Source: Bathymodiolus brooksi
Lineage: Eukaryota; Mollusca; Bivalvia; Mytilida; Modiolidae
Length of the DNA stretch: 64,000 nt
Assembly (NCBI GenBank): GCA_963680875.1
Contig: OY804578.1
Span: 23,713,101-23,777,100 of the forward strand
Direction of reading: 5' to 3'
A model generated the notes under the pieces. That model was not told the origin of the DNA. It saw only the letters and a list, made by a program, of their open reading frames with translations, and ran no database searches. Each line of letters opens with the position of its first letter. The first letter of the stretch is position 1. A program made the translations under genes and the position numbers. This document shows, piece after piece, positions 1 to 12,000 of this stretch.

Positions 1-113
1 TGCGGAACCGTAGCTCTAAATGGTCCTTATTTTTTGGCGGACTATATAGACATCTATATAGTCCGAAAAAAATAAAATAAAAATAAGGACCATTTCGAGG
101 TATAGTCCGCAGC
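1..113. repeat. Foldback (palindromic) element at window start
   Basis: The arms aaatggtccttatttttt and its reverse complement (around 18-36 and 84-105) flank a smaller hairpin, ggcggactatatag against ctatatagtccg. The first 17 bases, tgcggaaccgtagctct, recur inverted at about 8149-8165. This looks like a short non-autonomous foldback or MITE-type element. The left edge may lie outside the window. No coding content is seen here or in 114-470. Confidence 0.6.
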
Positions 114-690
114 TAGTATTGATGCATAGTTGCAATCAATGTGACATTAAATACATAATATAAACCGATTTATATAAATTTTGAATTGAATGCTTTCTCT
201 TTTTATTTTTACACCAGACACTATTTTCCTAACATTGAATATTATGTATGCATTTTTATTATTGATAAAGAGCCTTTTGTTTGCGACCTCTCTGACCCCT
301 CCACCCCGAAATTTTGTGAGCCAAAAAGGAGTGTGCATCATACACAAATACAGATAATATATCGCTGTTTATGTTATGTTGTTCATTGTAAAAAATGTAA
401 AATTAAATTTTATTTTAACCAGTCAAGATCTAGACATAAGTAAAATTCTTGTGATCAGCGCATTTAATATGCAGAGCTCCAGATAATTTTTAAGTCCAAA
501 GGGTAATTACCCCCTACTTTTGAAAATGATGGGTATTTGCATATTTCCTTTGCACTGTTGTACTCTCTGCATCAGAAAAGATTGCTTACATGTACAATTT
601 TAAAATTATGTTTGACACAAGTGTTATTCAATAAATGCAGGATGCAAGTGAAATGTATATCTCTGCTTAATTTGACACGATTGTGTCATG
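114..690. other. AT-rich intergenic DNA
   Basis: No gene is recognisable. The short open frames at 147-443 show no family similarity and overlap one another on both strands. A motif cagagctccagataa at about 473 recurs inverted at about 4200-4214, so the LINE that follows may be nested in an older element. Confidence 0.5.
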
Positions 691-1407
691 TTTTTTTTTT
701 TTTTTTTTTTTTATAAAAGTGTGATATTTTTATTGAAATCTGTACATTTGTTAATTGAATACATAAAGTACCGGTACCTTATCCCGGCCTCGTTAACATT
801 AGTAAAGCACATATCATATAAAGATGTTAGTATTTGTTAGTAAATTACATACAGAATGGCATACTATTTCTATTAGAATAACATGACAGAAAATACCAAA
901 TAATGTGATTCCACATAAAGATGAGTTTTTCAATCATAATAAACCAAATTAACAAACATACAGATAATCAAAAAATAGGGTTTTAAGTAGCTATAGAAGT
1001 AAAAGAAAAAAATGGAAAAAGTTTAATTTATTGAGTTTTTTTAGGCATAAAAATAATTTTTAAAGAGAAAGAAAAAGTTTTTTAATTTGCTTTGATGAAT
1101 AGGTAATTTTAGCATTCATAAAAACAAAAGGCTATTTCTTTTCTATCATGTTATATACAGAATGAATATTTGTATAAATCTTTATATCTAATTAAACAGT
1201 AAAGTGAAAGCATTCCATATCTGGTTGAAAAAATCCATTTTTTTATTTTTAATAGCAGTAGATTTCTCAATGTTATATAGTGACTGTATTTTCCTCTGCA
1301 TTGTGACCAATGATAATTTTTTCTGAAAATATTTACAGTTAAAAATATACTGCTTTATTTGTAATAAAATGAGGTTGATAGCATCTCCTCGAGACGATTT
1401 TGAAGTA

Positions 1408-2508
1408 TCACCAAAAAAGAAAAAATTGCATAGTAAATGGAATACTAACACCATTTGACAATAACCAAGAATCAATTTCATCAATAAAAGCTTGTACAAT
1501 CTCACAGTTCCAAAATAAATGTTCTATAGTTTCCTCATCTCCCTGACAAAAAGTACAAAAGGCATTGTCTTTTACTTTAATTTTATACAGCAATTTATTT
1601 GTTCCTAGGATACGTTGGTTAATTCTGTACTGTAACCATTGTAGTTTGGTATTTTGTGTGACTATAAAAGGTAGTTTGAATATTTCTCTCCATTTCGTTT
1701 CATCTAAACCTAAAGCTAAAATTTCCTCCCACTTTTTCTGACCCTTTGACACTATGTTATTCCTTATTAGTAACAAATACATATCTTTAGTTCCCCTTTT
1801 TCTCTTCAAAATGGTCTTAACAAACGAAGGAATAAATGGGGTAAGTAGCTTATAACTATTATACACATTTTGTTTTCCAGCATGTTTTACAGCTGAAATT
1901 ATACTATTAAATTTCATAATATTTTTTGAAATGTTAAATTTTTCCTCTAATTGATCAATGGAGAGAAATTTTCCATCTTCTGACATAATATCATTAACAA
2001 AACAAATACCTTTTCTGAACCAGTCTTCATAGAATACTGGTTTGTTTTCTATTTTTATAGTTTTGTTCATCCACAGTGGAGAAGACAAAAAATATTCCCA
2101 TGTAAAGTTTTCTTCTTTATCAATAAAGGCGTTCCAAGCATGGAACACATCTTTCCAAAATTTATTTTTTACAACATTTTCTTTTATGTAAGAAATATAA
2201 CCATTACCAAAATTGAATAATTTTTCCTGATTTATTGTAGAAAATAAGATATTATCCCATTTACATTCAGTTCGAAATAGCTTTCTTACCCAGGTTGTTT
2301 TTAGGGCTAAAATAAATAAATTTAGATTAATCATTTTTAATCCTCCTTCACAGAAGTCTTTTTGTAACAATTCCTTTTTAACTCTGTGCACAGGTGAACT
2401 CCATATAAAGGTAAAAATAAGCTCATTCACCTTCTTTAAGATGTCTTGAGTAGGATTAGGCAATGTAATGATTAAGTGATTTAAGACAGGTAAAATCAGA
2501 GTTTTCAC
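1408..2508 (-). pseudogene. LINE ORF2 C-terminal region
   Basis: 366 open codons continuing the frame of the reverse transcriptase. Features are the thumb-like start (KTLILPVLNHL), a long basic middle, and a terminal CTFCQG...H...C putative zinc knuckle. Reading fails near 1412-1425, where two A runs on the plus strand suggest a slippage indel. The protein family's end can be followed in another frame to 1188. Neither break is repaired here. Confidence 0.85.
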
Positions 2509-2547
2509 AACAGTAATCTTTCCAATGACAGTAAGATTCCTTTTTGA

Positions 2548-3834
2548 CTATATCTTAATTAGTTTTTTTATTTGCAAAATTCTCTCATTATAATTAATAT
2601 TTACAATTTTATCCAAATCAACATCAAAATTAATACCCAATAGCTTGAAGGATGTTTTACCCCAGGATAAGTTTCTGTGTTGACCTAAAGTGTCATTACT
2701 GTATTTTTTACTCCCAATCCATACTACTTGTGTCTTGGTAAAATTAATGTTTAGCCCAGAGAGTTTTGCATACCAATCTAATTCAAGTAAAGCTTCATTT
2801 AGAGACTTTTCACTGCCATCTAAAATTAATGATGTGTCATCTGCAAACTGTGATAACTTATGTTCAATCCTTGTCACATTTATACCACCAATATTTGTAT
2901 TACCCTGTATCTTAATGGCTAAAATTTCTGCACATAAAATAAAAAGATATGGCGATAACGGATCACCTTGTCTACAACCATGGCCTATTTGAAAAAATTC
3001 TGAAAGATTACCACCCTGAATGACTGCTGATGATATATTATTATAAAATACTTTAACCCAGTTTATAATAGATTCCCCAAAGTTGAAAAATTTTAATACA
3101 GATAAAAGAAAGTCCCAAGATATAGAATCAAATGCCTTTTCAAAGTCTATCAAAAGTAACAAACCAGGTATGTCGTTTTCTTCTGTAAATTGTAGCATAT
3201 CATAGATTAATCTAATGTTATCTCCAATGTATCTTCCACTAATAAAACCTGTTTGATCTAAATCAATCAACTTTTCCAGAACTCTCTTCAATCTACTAGC
3301 AATAACACCAGAACCAATTTTGTATACAGTATTCAGTAGTGATATTGGTCTCCAATTTTTGAGAAAGTGTCTTGGTTTGTTATCTTTTGGTAAACATGTA
3401 ATGATTCCCTGTTTTTGAGTTACTGATAGCTCACCTAAAAGTGACCCAAAATTTATAGAATTTACAACAAATGACTTCAAATCTATCCTGAAAAATTTGA
3501 AAAATTCTGTTGAAAAACCGTCCGACCCGGGTGATTTATTATTATTCATTTTTTGTAAAACCTTACTTGCTTCATTTACATTTATTTCCCCTTCTAAACT
3601 TAATTGTTCATCTAAAGTGTCATGTTTATTAATAAAATGTTGTAAATATTTAGTTTTTTGCTCATCGACTTCGGCAGTTTTCACAGCAATGTCATCAATG
3701 ATTCCTTTAACTATACTGTCACTAGAGACAGATGAAACTGTCAGGAACTTAAGTATATAATTTTCCGTAGCGCTCTTGCACTTAGTAGCACGCTTATTCA
3801 TGTTCTTGCTCATTTTCAACGAACTTGTTCCCAA
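2548..3834 (-). pseudogene. LINE reverse transcriptase ORF, N-terminal part
   Basis: A 428-codon open frame with the full palm and fingers motif series of a non-LTR reverse transcriptase, including the FADD catalytic box. It would copy element RNA into DNA at a nicked target. The endonuclease domain that should precede it is absent, and the first ~55 residues do not look like the usual linker, so the start at 3834 is probably chance sequence fused to the truncated element. It ends at an in-frame TAG (2548-2550), after which the same frame continues in the next entry. One base change is therefore the only break between the two. Confidence 0.9.
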
Positions 3835-4359
3835 AATTACTTTCGTTTTAGTTCTTACTTATTACGTAAAACCGCATTTATTTGTAATATTGACCACGAT
3901 TGGATGATTTATCGTAAACATCCAATCAGATCTCTTTTGACATCGATGCTTAGAAAGGCAAGCTTTCGGTACCCCTCGGATGTATACGTTCTCTCCTTCG
4001 AAAAGTATAAAGGGAAGTAATTACGGGGAATTTCTCTCAGACAAAAATATATTGTTATGTACACGACTGTACAAGTACGCTCCGAATTTGGAAAGCTTGC
4101 TTACACAGCAATATGTATGCGTAATGTGTACACTCTGATCTGATAATACATGCGTTTTTACTCGTTTTCATAGCGTAAAAAACGCAAATACGCAGCTTAT
4201 CTGGAGCTCTGATATGTACAATTTAAATAAATCCCTAAAAGGGATGTAAAGTAATATATACCCATTCTTCTTCCGTTGAGCGGCCTCCGTCATCTGATTG
4301 ACTATTCTGCCACTTTAGGTGTGCGCATGTAAAAACTACAAAATTTGTGTGTGGAATGT
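3835..4359. other. Intergenic DNA between LINE fragments
   Basis: No coding similarity. It contains ttatctggagctctg (about 4200-4214), the inverted partner of a motif near 473. It also holds AT-rich sequence around repeated aaaacgc motifs (4148-4196). Confidence 0.4.
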
Positions 4360-5016
4360 TTACAGTGCGGTTAAAAACGGCACTGGCAGCTTACTGACGG
4401 AGGCAAGCCTTGAAAGCTTCAAGACTTGGTGCCCAACACTGGCGTCCTTTAGAGCATTCCAATTCTTGGTGGTTCTTGGATAGAATGATTCCTTCCGTAT
4501 GGATGTTCTGCTGTATGCCAGGGTGTTACAATTTCTTGATGGTCTTTGGAGTGGTATAAGTTTGTCACTAGTGTCAACATTTGCTAGATTTTTCGTCATT
4601 TTATACATCATGGTAAGCCGGGAGTTTGTTCTTCGGCTTTCTAGAGATGGCCATTCAAGCTGATCGAGCATATCACTAACAGATGAGGTGTTGTGGTATC
4701 TGTTAGTGACATATCTTGCAGCTCTTCTTTGTATCCTGTTGTTGATGTGGATCCCATACTGCACTAGAGTATTCTAAGGATGGTCTCACTAGTGACTGAA
4801 TATAGCTGAAAAATTGTTCGCTGGACGTTAAACACCAATCAACCAACCAACCACTAGTGACTGATAAGCTCTTTCTTTGACTGATTTGTTGGCAATATTC
4901 AGATTTCTCTTGAGGAAGCCGATGGTAAAGTTTGTTTTGTTGCAGATGTTGTTGATGTGCGGTCCCCATTTTAGATCAGATGTTATTGTACAGCCGAGAT
5001 ATTTTGCTGAGGTCAC
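4360..5016 (-). pseudogene. Decayed 3' fragment of a second LINE (jockey/CR1-like C terminus)
   Basis: Three overlapping minus frames together give the C-terminal part of a non-LTR reverse transcriptase. The frame from 5016 has KYLGCTITSDLKW, typical of the region after the palm. The next has RPSLEYSSAVWDPH. The frame from 4764 has NNRIQRRAARYV followed by the usual basic tail. The reading is broken by frameshifts and by a 52-bp insertion at 4800-4851. The clade is inferred only from these conserved phrases. Confidence 0.8.
4787..4864 (+). mobile_element. Truncated SINE 3' tail with target-site duplication
   Basis: The 13-bp sequence cactagtgactga occurs at 4787-4799 and again at 4852-4864. 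Between them lie 52 bp that match the 3' tail shared by SINEs elsewhere in this window: atatagctg, then the ggacgttaaacaccaatc stretch, then CAAC units. This is a near-minimal 5'-truncated retroposition into the LINE fragment. Confidence 0.8.
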
Positions 5017-5029
5017 ATGTATTATACGA

Positions 5030-5170
5030 TAGATACATTATGTATGACAGGAGACAACTCCTGCTTGTCTCCTCAGCTGTGATGCTTTATATGTTTGTAT
5101 TTTGTATTATTTTTGATGATAATTCATTTACTGGATTTTATATCAATAAATAATTTGAATTTGAATTTGT
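5030..5170 (+). repeat. LINE-type 3' tail ending in GAATTT units
   Basis: AT-rich sequence ending in an AATAAA-containing stretch followed by (ttgaat)n, about 5140-5170. The same tail style closes the minus-strand LINE fragment near 62345-62365. It is probably a short 3' end of a related element in plus orientation. Confidence 0.5.
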
Positions 5171-5772
5171 TCTACAATGATTGACGTGTTTATTTTTTTT
5201 TTCAGCGTTAACTACCTATCAGGGCCTTCATTGTACTCTTTTTGGCATCAATCCAATGTTGTTTTATTTCATGTGCAGTTGTGTTGTACAACCGGCCTAT
5301 GTATTGACTCTGCAGCTAAGTGGTTGCGTAATCTCAATTTTCAAGGGTTTAAAAAGATGAGTTAGTTTCGAATCAAAGTAGGTAAATTTTGCCCTAAAAA
5401 TAATATATTTAGCTTTAAAATATTTTAAGTTAAATTAGTTTACATTTATATAATAACAATTGACACTGTCAAATAAAATATGTTTACGAAACAAGTAAAT
5501 GTAGGTGTGTTCGTTTGGATAGAAAAATTGCATAGAAACATTATTTTCCAAATTTCGTCATTTATGGCTGAATAAAAAGGATATATTTAATCTATATTAT
5601 GTTATATATTTTGTCTCTTTCAAAAGAAAACAATTTTTATGATAAAAGACAGCTGTATCTAAAACTTGTGGCATTAATTGCTAAAAACAAAACAACAACA
5701 AAAATCGAACGGGACGAGACTATTTTGACAAACCGACAGTCAGAGTGATTTGATATTGATGTCAACAAAATT
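5171..5772 (+). other. Upstream region and 5' UTR of AMFR
   Basis: AT-rich sequence before the AMFR start codon. No TATA-type core promoter stands out. The start codon context is aaaattATGcc. Short open frames here lack similarity to anything recognised. Confidence 0.4.
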
Positions 5773-6084
5773 ATGCCTGTCATACTCTTAGAACGGATAC
5801 CATTGCCTAGTCTTCGAACATACACCAGTATATCTGTCCTCTTACTATCATGTTCTGTATTTTACGCTTACCAATGTGTTCAAACGTTTCAACCGGCAGA
5901 TCTGGCTAAAGAACCAACGTACAATGTTCCCAATGTTGCTATATCGGAAAATGGTAAAGTCGTAGATCCAGATCCAGACGTGCGTTTAGAACCTCTATCC
6001 GATGAATTTGAACTTGAACTCCCATATGAAAGTTTTTGGTGGAATGTTTTTTATGTTCTAACATCAGAAATATGGTGTGTTTGG
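5773..6084 (+). CDS. AMFR: AMFR exon 1 (coding part)
   Basis: Codons 1-104. The start is fixed by similarity to the human N terminus (MP..LER.P.PSLRTYT). It holds the first membrane segment and an acidic luminal or loop stretch ([19 protein letters not shown]). The donor is tgg|gtaggt, phase 0. The open frame continues into the intron to 6111, but those codons are not in the family. Confidence 0.95.
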
Positions 6085-9000
6085 GTAGGTCAACATCAAC
6101 TATTTATATAATTACATGATTAAATATAGTAGCATAGCACATTTATCATTATAGATTAAGAATTTATTCAACTCAGAAATCCCCTATCTGATTATTGCTA
6201 TGATTATATAATTAATACCTTTATAAGAAGGAACCGTGCTTTCCATGTGATAACAGTAACAACAAAATAATGGTCATGATCACTGCACTGTAATTTTCTG
6301 TATAATCTAATTAAAATTAGATGTGTGTTGTTTCATTATTATATTTTCCCTTGTCAATGCACTAATGATGTCCAGCTTTGGGTCATGTCATTTAACTTTT
6401 CATTCATCTTTGGGGACTTTAGCCGTCTATTAGGTTTATGGAGTTTAAGCTTAGCGCCACTTTCAACAATATTTCAGTTATTAAATATCGTTGCTGTCAG
6501 TTTTATTGTTGGAGGAAACCAGAGCACCCGGGGGAAAATCACTAACCTGTCGCAAGTCACTGACAAAACTTTATCTTATAATGTTGTATCGAGTACACCA
6601 TGCCTTGAACGGGATTCAAAATCAAAAACTTTAGTGCTGAAAGGCACTGATTGCACAGGTACTTGTACATTTGTAAATCCAACTATCATAAGATCACGAC
6701 CATGACAGTCCCGGCCGTCAATAATATGCAAGACAGTTAAAATGTATTGACCAATCGGCCAACAGCTCTTGGCATGTACCTAGTTTTAAAAAGTAGACGC
6801 ATTGATGAATGTTAGTTGAAGTATGAATCCTGACATGACCCCAAGCAGGATGTTGTTAGATGGTAGTGTATCACCAAAAAATGAGAATGGATACAGCAAA
6901 AATCTAATTTTTATTAGATTGCATATTGACTTACTGTATAATAAATTTGATGTCAAAAGTATTTGCCATCTTAACTACAAGAAAAGTATTTGCCATCTTA
7001 ACTACAAGAAAAGTATAGAAATATAGAATCGACTTTGACCAGCACTTAGCTTTGCACACGCTTGTCCGGAAATTACATGTCAGGTTTTCTCGTAGTTAAG
7101 ATGGTGTAGCAATAGGTGGAATTAAGAATAATAAGCATTTAAGGAAGTAACTATAAATCTGTTGAAGTACATTATAATAAACTATGGAAGAAAAATATTA
7201 ATTGAAATTTTTCTTTAGCTCAGGTGAGTTCTTGGCGTCCTTCGTCTGGCATCTGTCGTCCGTTAACTTTTCACATTTTAATCTTCTCCTCTAAAATCCC
7301 TCAGCCAAATGAACTGAAACTTGGTAGGAAGCATCTATGTAAGATCCTCTATAAAATTTGCTCATTTAGTTCTGGTTCGTTAACAAACATGGCCGCCACA
7401 GGCAATTCTTGTTTCTGATTGGTTGATTTCTAAAAAATCTTCTCCCCTGAAACTGCCTTCCCAAATGAACTGAAATTTGGTAGGAAGCATCTATGGAAGG
7501 TCCTCTATAAAGATTGCTAATTTCGTCCCGACCCATTAACAAACATGGCCACCACAGGCAATTCTTGTTTCTGATAGGCTGATTTAAAAAAATCTTCTTC
7601 TCTGAAACCACTTGGCCAAATGACCTGAAATTTGGTAGGAAGCATCTATGGAAGGTCCTCTATAAAGATTGCTCATTTCGTCTCGATTCTTTAACAAACA
7701 TGACTGCCACAGGCAATTCTTGTTTCAGATTGGTCGATATCTTAAAATCTTCTTCCCTGAAACTGCTTAGCCAATTGAACCGAAACTTGGTAGGAAGCAT
7801 AGATCTACAAATGTATGAAAGGTCCTCTATAAAGATTGCTAATTTCATCCCGATCTGTTAACAAACATGGCTGCCATAGGCAATACTTGTTTCTGGTTGG
7901 TTGATTTATAAAAATCTTCTCTGAAACTGCTTGGCCAAATGAACCGAAACTTGGTGTGAAGCACCTATGGAAGATTCTGTATTAAGTTTCCTCAAAGCAG
8001 AATGAAAGGTGAGTTACACAGTTTCAATTAACATTGTATACCTGAACCCAACTATGTATTACCAGTACACAGTATATAACAAGTTGAGGTTCCAATTCGG
8101 AAAGATTTTTAAAAATCTGTAGCTGTACAATAACATAAAAAACCATAAGAGCTACGGTTCCGCAGCTTATTTGAAATATTGTTTATCATGACTTTATGTT
8201 ATACAATGTACATCAATTCTGCCTATTCATGCTGATTTTATGTGATAAAGTTTGTCAGTGACTTGCGGCAGGTCAGTGGTTTTCTCTTATACTCCGGTAT
8301 CCTCCACCGATAAAACTGACCACCACAATATAAAGTAAAGTTTTTATTGTTCTTGGTTAGAACTTGGAGTTCAGTTTGATTCTTTATATAGAAACTGTAG
8401 CTATAAATTTTGTATAAATTTTATAAAATTTCTTTGTGTTACAGACAGTAGTAAACACAGCTTATTGCTGTCTTATCCTTCTGGCAAAACTGATACAGAA
8501 AATAGTGTTTGGAGAGCTTAGAGTTGTAGAAAAACAGGTAAATAGTAAAATACAGAAAATAGTGTGGAGAGCTTAGAGTTGTAGAAAAACAAGTAAATAG
8601 TAAAATACAGAAAATAGTGTTTGGAGAGATTAGAGTTGTAGAAAAACAAGTAGATAGTAAAATACAGAAAATAATGTTTGGAGAGCTTAGAGTAGTAGAA
8701 AAACAGATAAATCGTCAATTTAATTACATATTTCATGCCTACGGCTGACTGACATAAGTATGTACATTGTTCTTAACATATGGAGGAAATAGAGTATCCC
8801 TTCTATGATGTCCTCTCCAGAAAAAGCAAAACCTGAATTAATTGATGACATTTTCTCAAAAGAAAGAGTAGTGTATTGTGAAAGATGCTATTTTGGACTC
8901 GGGTTTACAAAACTATGTTGTCAAAACGTGTGAATTGGGCTTGCTTTAATTAAAAGGATAGAAATTTATGCCCTATGACATAATTCAAGGTCATATTGAT

Positions 9001-12000
9001 GAAGTCAGCAGTTCCTAAAAACGCTTCAGAATACTGTATAATAGATCAAACAGCATCGCTGGTACAATGGTTAGCGTACTTGCCTCAAGTTCAGTAGAAC
9101 ATGGGTTTAACACCTTGTCGGTCAAACTGATTATAAAATTGGTGTTTACTGCATCTCCGCTAAGCATGCAGCAGGAGTAAGAACAAAGACTGGTTGTTTC
9201 AGAATCAGGAGAATGTGTTGGTGTGGAGTAATATGTCTACCTGTGGATTGTTGTTTCAGTGAGCTAACACTAAAAAAACTAACTCGTAGCGTTAGTGTAG
9301 TACAAATCAGACATCATTATCTCATCAATAGGTAACTTGTTCTCGCCATGATATAGCTGAATAATTGCTCACTTGGCATTAAACAACAATCATTCACTCT
9401 ATATTAGATCTAATGTTGTTTTAAAATAAAAATAAAAACCATCAGTACTAATATATTTATAGAACAAGGGAAAAACACATTCATTTTCTTTCTTTTTCAG
9501 CACTTAAAGGATAAGTTTTGGAATTTTTTGTTCTACAAATTTATCTTTATTTTTGGAGTAATGAATGTACAGACAATGGATGAGGTAGTCGTCTGGGTAG
9601 CATGGTTCAGTGTGTTGGGTTTCTTTCATCTCCTAACACAGCTGTCTAAGGATCGATTTGAATATGTAAGTTTGACTTAGGAACGTGTTTAGTGCATGTA
9701 CATATTAGGAGTTGTATCAAAGATGTGGAAGTCATAAACAATGAAACTTGATGAACACGGAGTAAACTGTAAAAACAAAAATGAATTTCAAACAGAAAAT
9801 TTGACTGCAATTGCACTTACATGTTTCATTATATTAAGAAACAGTTACAATTTTTTTTAATGAAACTTGGCCATGTATTTAATAAGAAAAGATGTGTACA
9901 CATGTATGTAATTAAGTAAGCAAGAAAGTAAATCCTAACTAGATTCAAGTAAAACTCAAAAGATCAGGAGCACACATACAAACCACATTTATTGCTGTTT
10001 ATCACCTCACTGTTAGTAGAAAGTTTTCAGTGTACATTTTACAGTTATGTTTCTTTTTGCCATTTTTTTTTTAGCCATTTATACATTCTTAATGCATCTG
10101 TTGCTTTTTTACCATAGATTTTTCTTTATATCGAGAAAATATATTTTATGTATATTTCAGTTGTCTTTTTCACCAACGACACCCAAAGCAATGCACATGA
10201 AGTTACTGACTTTATTAGGACTAATTTTGGTCAGTTGTATGGGGTTGTTAGGTATCTGTGCCTTAATTGGACTACAAGCAGGGTTTACATTCTTTGCTTT
10301 TATGGCTGCTGAGGTAAATATTTGTTTTTAAAGGAAAAAAAATTACATTTTTTAGCATTATGCTATTATTGATACTTTAATAAACAACACTGTATAAATT
10401 ATGAAATGAAAGTTTAAACAGTGATGGTCAACCATTCCACTAATATCAACAAAACAAATAATCATTTCTCACTTCACACCACTGAACATCAAAAAAGACC
10501 ACAACATATGACACTGGAAATCCAGGTTCCTGACTTTGGACAGGCACAAGATGTGGTGGAGTTATTCTTGTTAATGGGACCAACCCTTCCCTCTTGATAA
10601 TTGGATCTCTAACATATATACATTAATACATATATAAACAAACAATAAAAAAAAATATATATTTGAAAACATAATAATAACTTTACCAAACTTCTATTTT
10701 GTTTACTTTATATTTTAAAAAAAGATGATAAAAAAAATAAATTACAATTTTATTTGCCACTTTATTTGCATATTTATTTTTAATTAGAAATGTTTTATTT
10801 TGTAATAAATTGTTTGGGGCTAAATGATCTACCTATATAACTGATACTTCTATATTATATATTTACAGTGCCTTATTCTAGATATCAGATGTTTTCATGT
10901 TCTTGCCAGGTAAGTCGTTTACAATGAATTGATATTGTACTACATACTGTACTGTATCCATTAATAGTCAATCAGCTCATTGTGCCAAGACATCATTGTG
11001 TGCCGTTGATCCATAATTAGTGGCTTTAAGCATAATTGAAAGAGACAAAAATTACACACAATCAGTTCAGATTAAGGTAAAGATCATGTCGACTTTGGAA
11101 AAGGCATAAAATTCAGTTCTTTGACATATTTTCAGGAAAAAAGATTGTGCCTTTCATTATTTTGAAGTTCCTCATGGGAGAAACTGACAAAAATAAATTC
11201 TTTAATGAAAAAAAAAATCCCTATTAATCTAAAAACACAAAACAAAAATACACAGAACAGTCATAACTGCATCAGTGGTGTAATGGTTAGCGTGCTTGCA
11301 TCGAGTGCACTAGGTCATGGGTTCGAGCCCTGGTTGGGACACACCACAGACTATGAAAATGGTATTTGTTGCTTCTCCGCTAAGCACACAGCATTAAGGA
11401 GAAAGAGCAAAGACTGGTGGGCTCGGAATCAGGATAATATGTCAGAGTGTGGCGACATGTCTATCCGCGGACTGTTGTTTCAATGAGCTAGCATTATGAA
11501 AATCCATCTAAGCGTATTGGTCTAGTACACAGCGGACCTTATCATCATCTGATTGAAAATTAACTTGTTCTCACCGTAATGTAGCTGAAAAGATGGCATT
11601 AAGCAACAATCACTCACTCACTCAGAACATTCTTTGCATCAACACTTATTATTTGTTTGAAAGTATTTTTCACTGTGTGATATTGTGAAAGTGATATATT
11701 TAATTATAATTTCAATACAAATTTTGTGACATTTATTCAATAATAAAGACTGATTTTGCACATATTTAGCATAAAATCAATAGTGGCCACTGTGGGGCAG
11801 TAAACATACATATACTGGTATATAGATAACAGTTTATTCTGAGGCCACAGTTTATAATACAATACAAATACACATGTAAAATGTATGCTTTATATCTATC
11901 CACGTAGATTTAGCATCATAGTTTTAAATGTAAAATTTATAAAATTTTTCAGATATGTAATTCATTTATATGAAATGAATGTTGATGGAGTGTGGGAAAA

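Larger units (their letters stand above)
691..3834 (-). mobile_element. LINE retrotransposon, 5'-truncated and inactivated (reverse transcriptase, 3' UTR, poly-A)
   Basis: Read on the minus strand, this is the second ORF of a non-LTR retrotransposon. The first part (3834 to 2548) has the reverse transcriptase motifs in order: SPGSDGF, WRPISLLNTVYK, DFEKAFDSISW, GCRQGDPLSPYLF and the catalytic QFADD (about 2831-2850). A TAG at 2548-2550, where similar elements have tryptophan, interrupts the frame, which resumes unchanged to about 1408. It then shifts frame in the A-rich tract 1412-1425 and continues to 1188. Near the C terminus is a CxxC...H...C knuckle (about 1500-1556), as in LINE proteins of the L1/Tx1 type. 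The 3' UTR runs to a poly-A tail (poly-T on plus, 691-712) preceded by an AATAAA. No endonuclease domain is seen, so the 5' end is missing. The L1/Tx1 clade is inferred from motif style. Confidence 0.9.
6085..8444 (+). other. AMFR intron 1 with dispersed repeats
   Basis: Non-coding. It contains a degraded SINE-like element (about 6440-6720), a 28-bp direct duplication (aagtatttgccatcttaac..., 6955-7012), an element with ~155-bp internal repeats (7215-8010), an inverted copy of the window-start motif (8149-8165) and a fragment of the SINE-like family in reverse orientation (8240-8340). Confidence 0.7.

Noticed and set aside
11268..11345. Functional tRNA gene
   Set aside because: A and B boxes are present, but the sequence does not fold into a full cloverleaf with paired acceptor ends and it continues into a SINE body.
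11205..11486. 93-codon frame in AMFR intron 5
   Set aside because: It overlaps a tRNA-derived SINE, and the frame comes from the SINE body.
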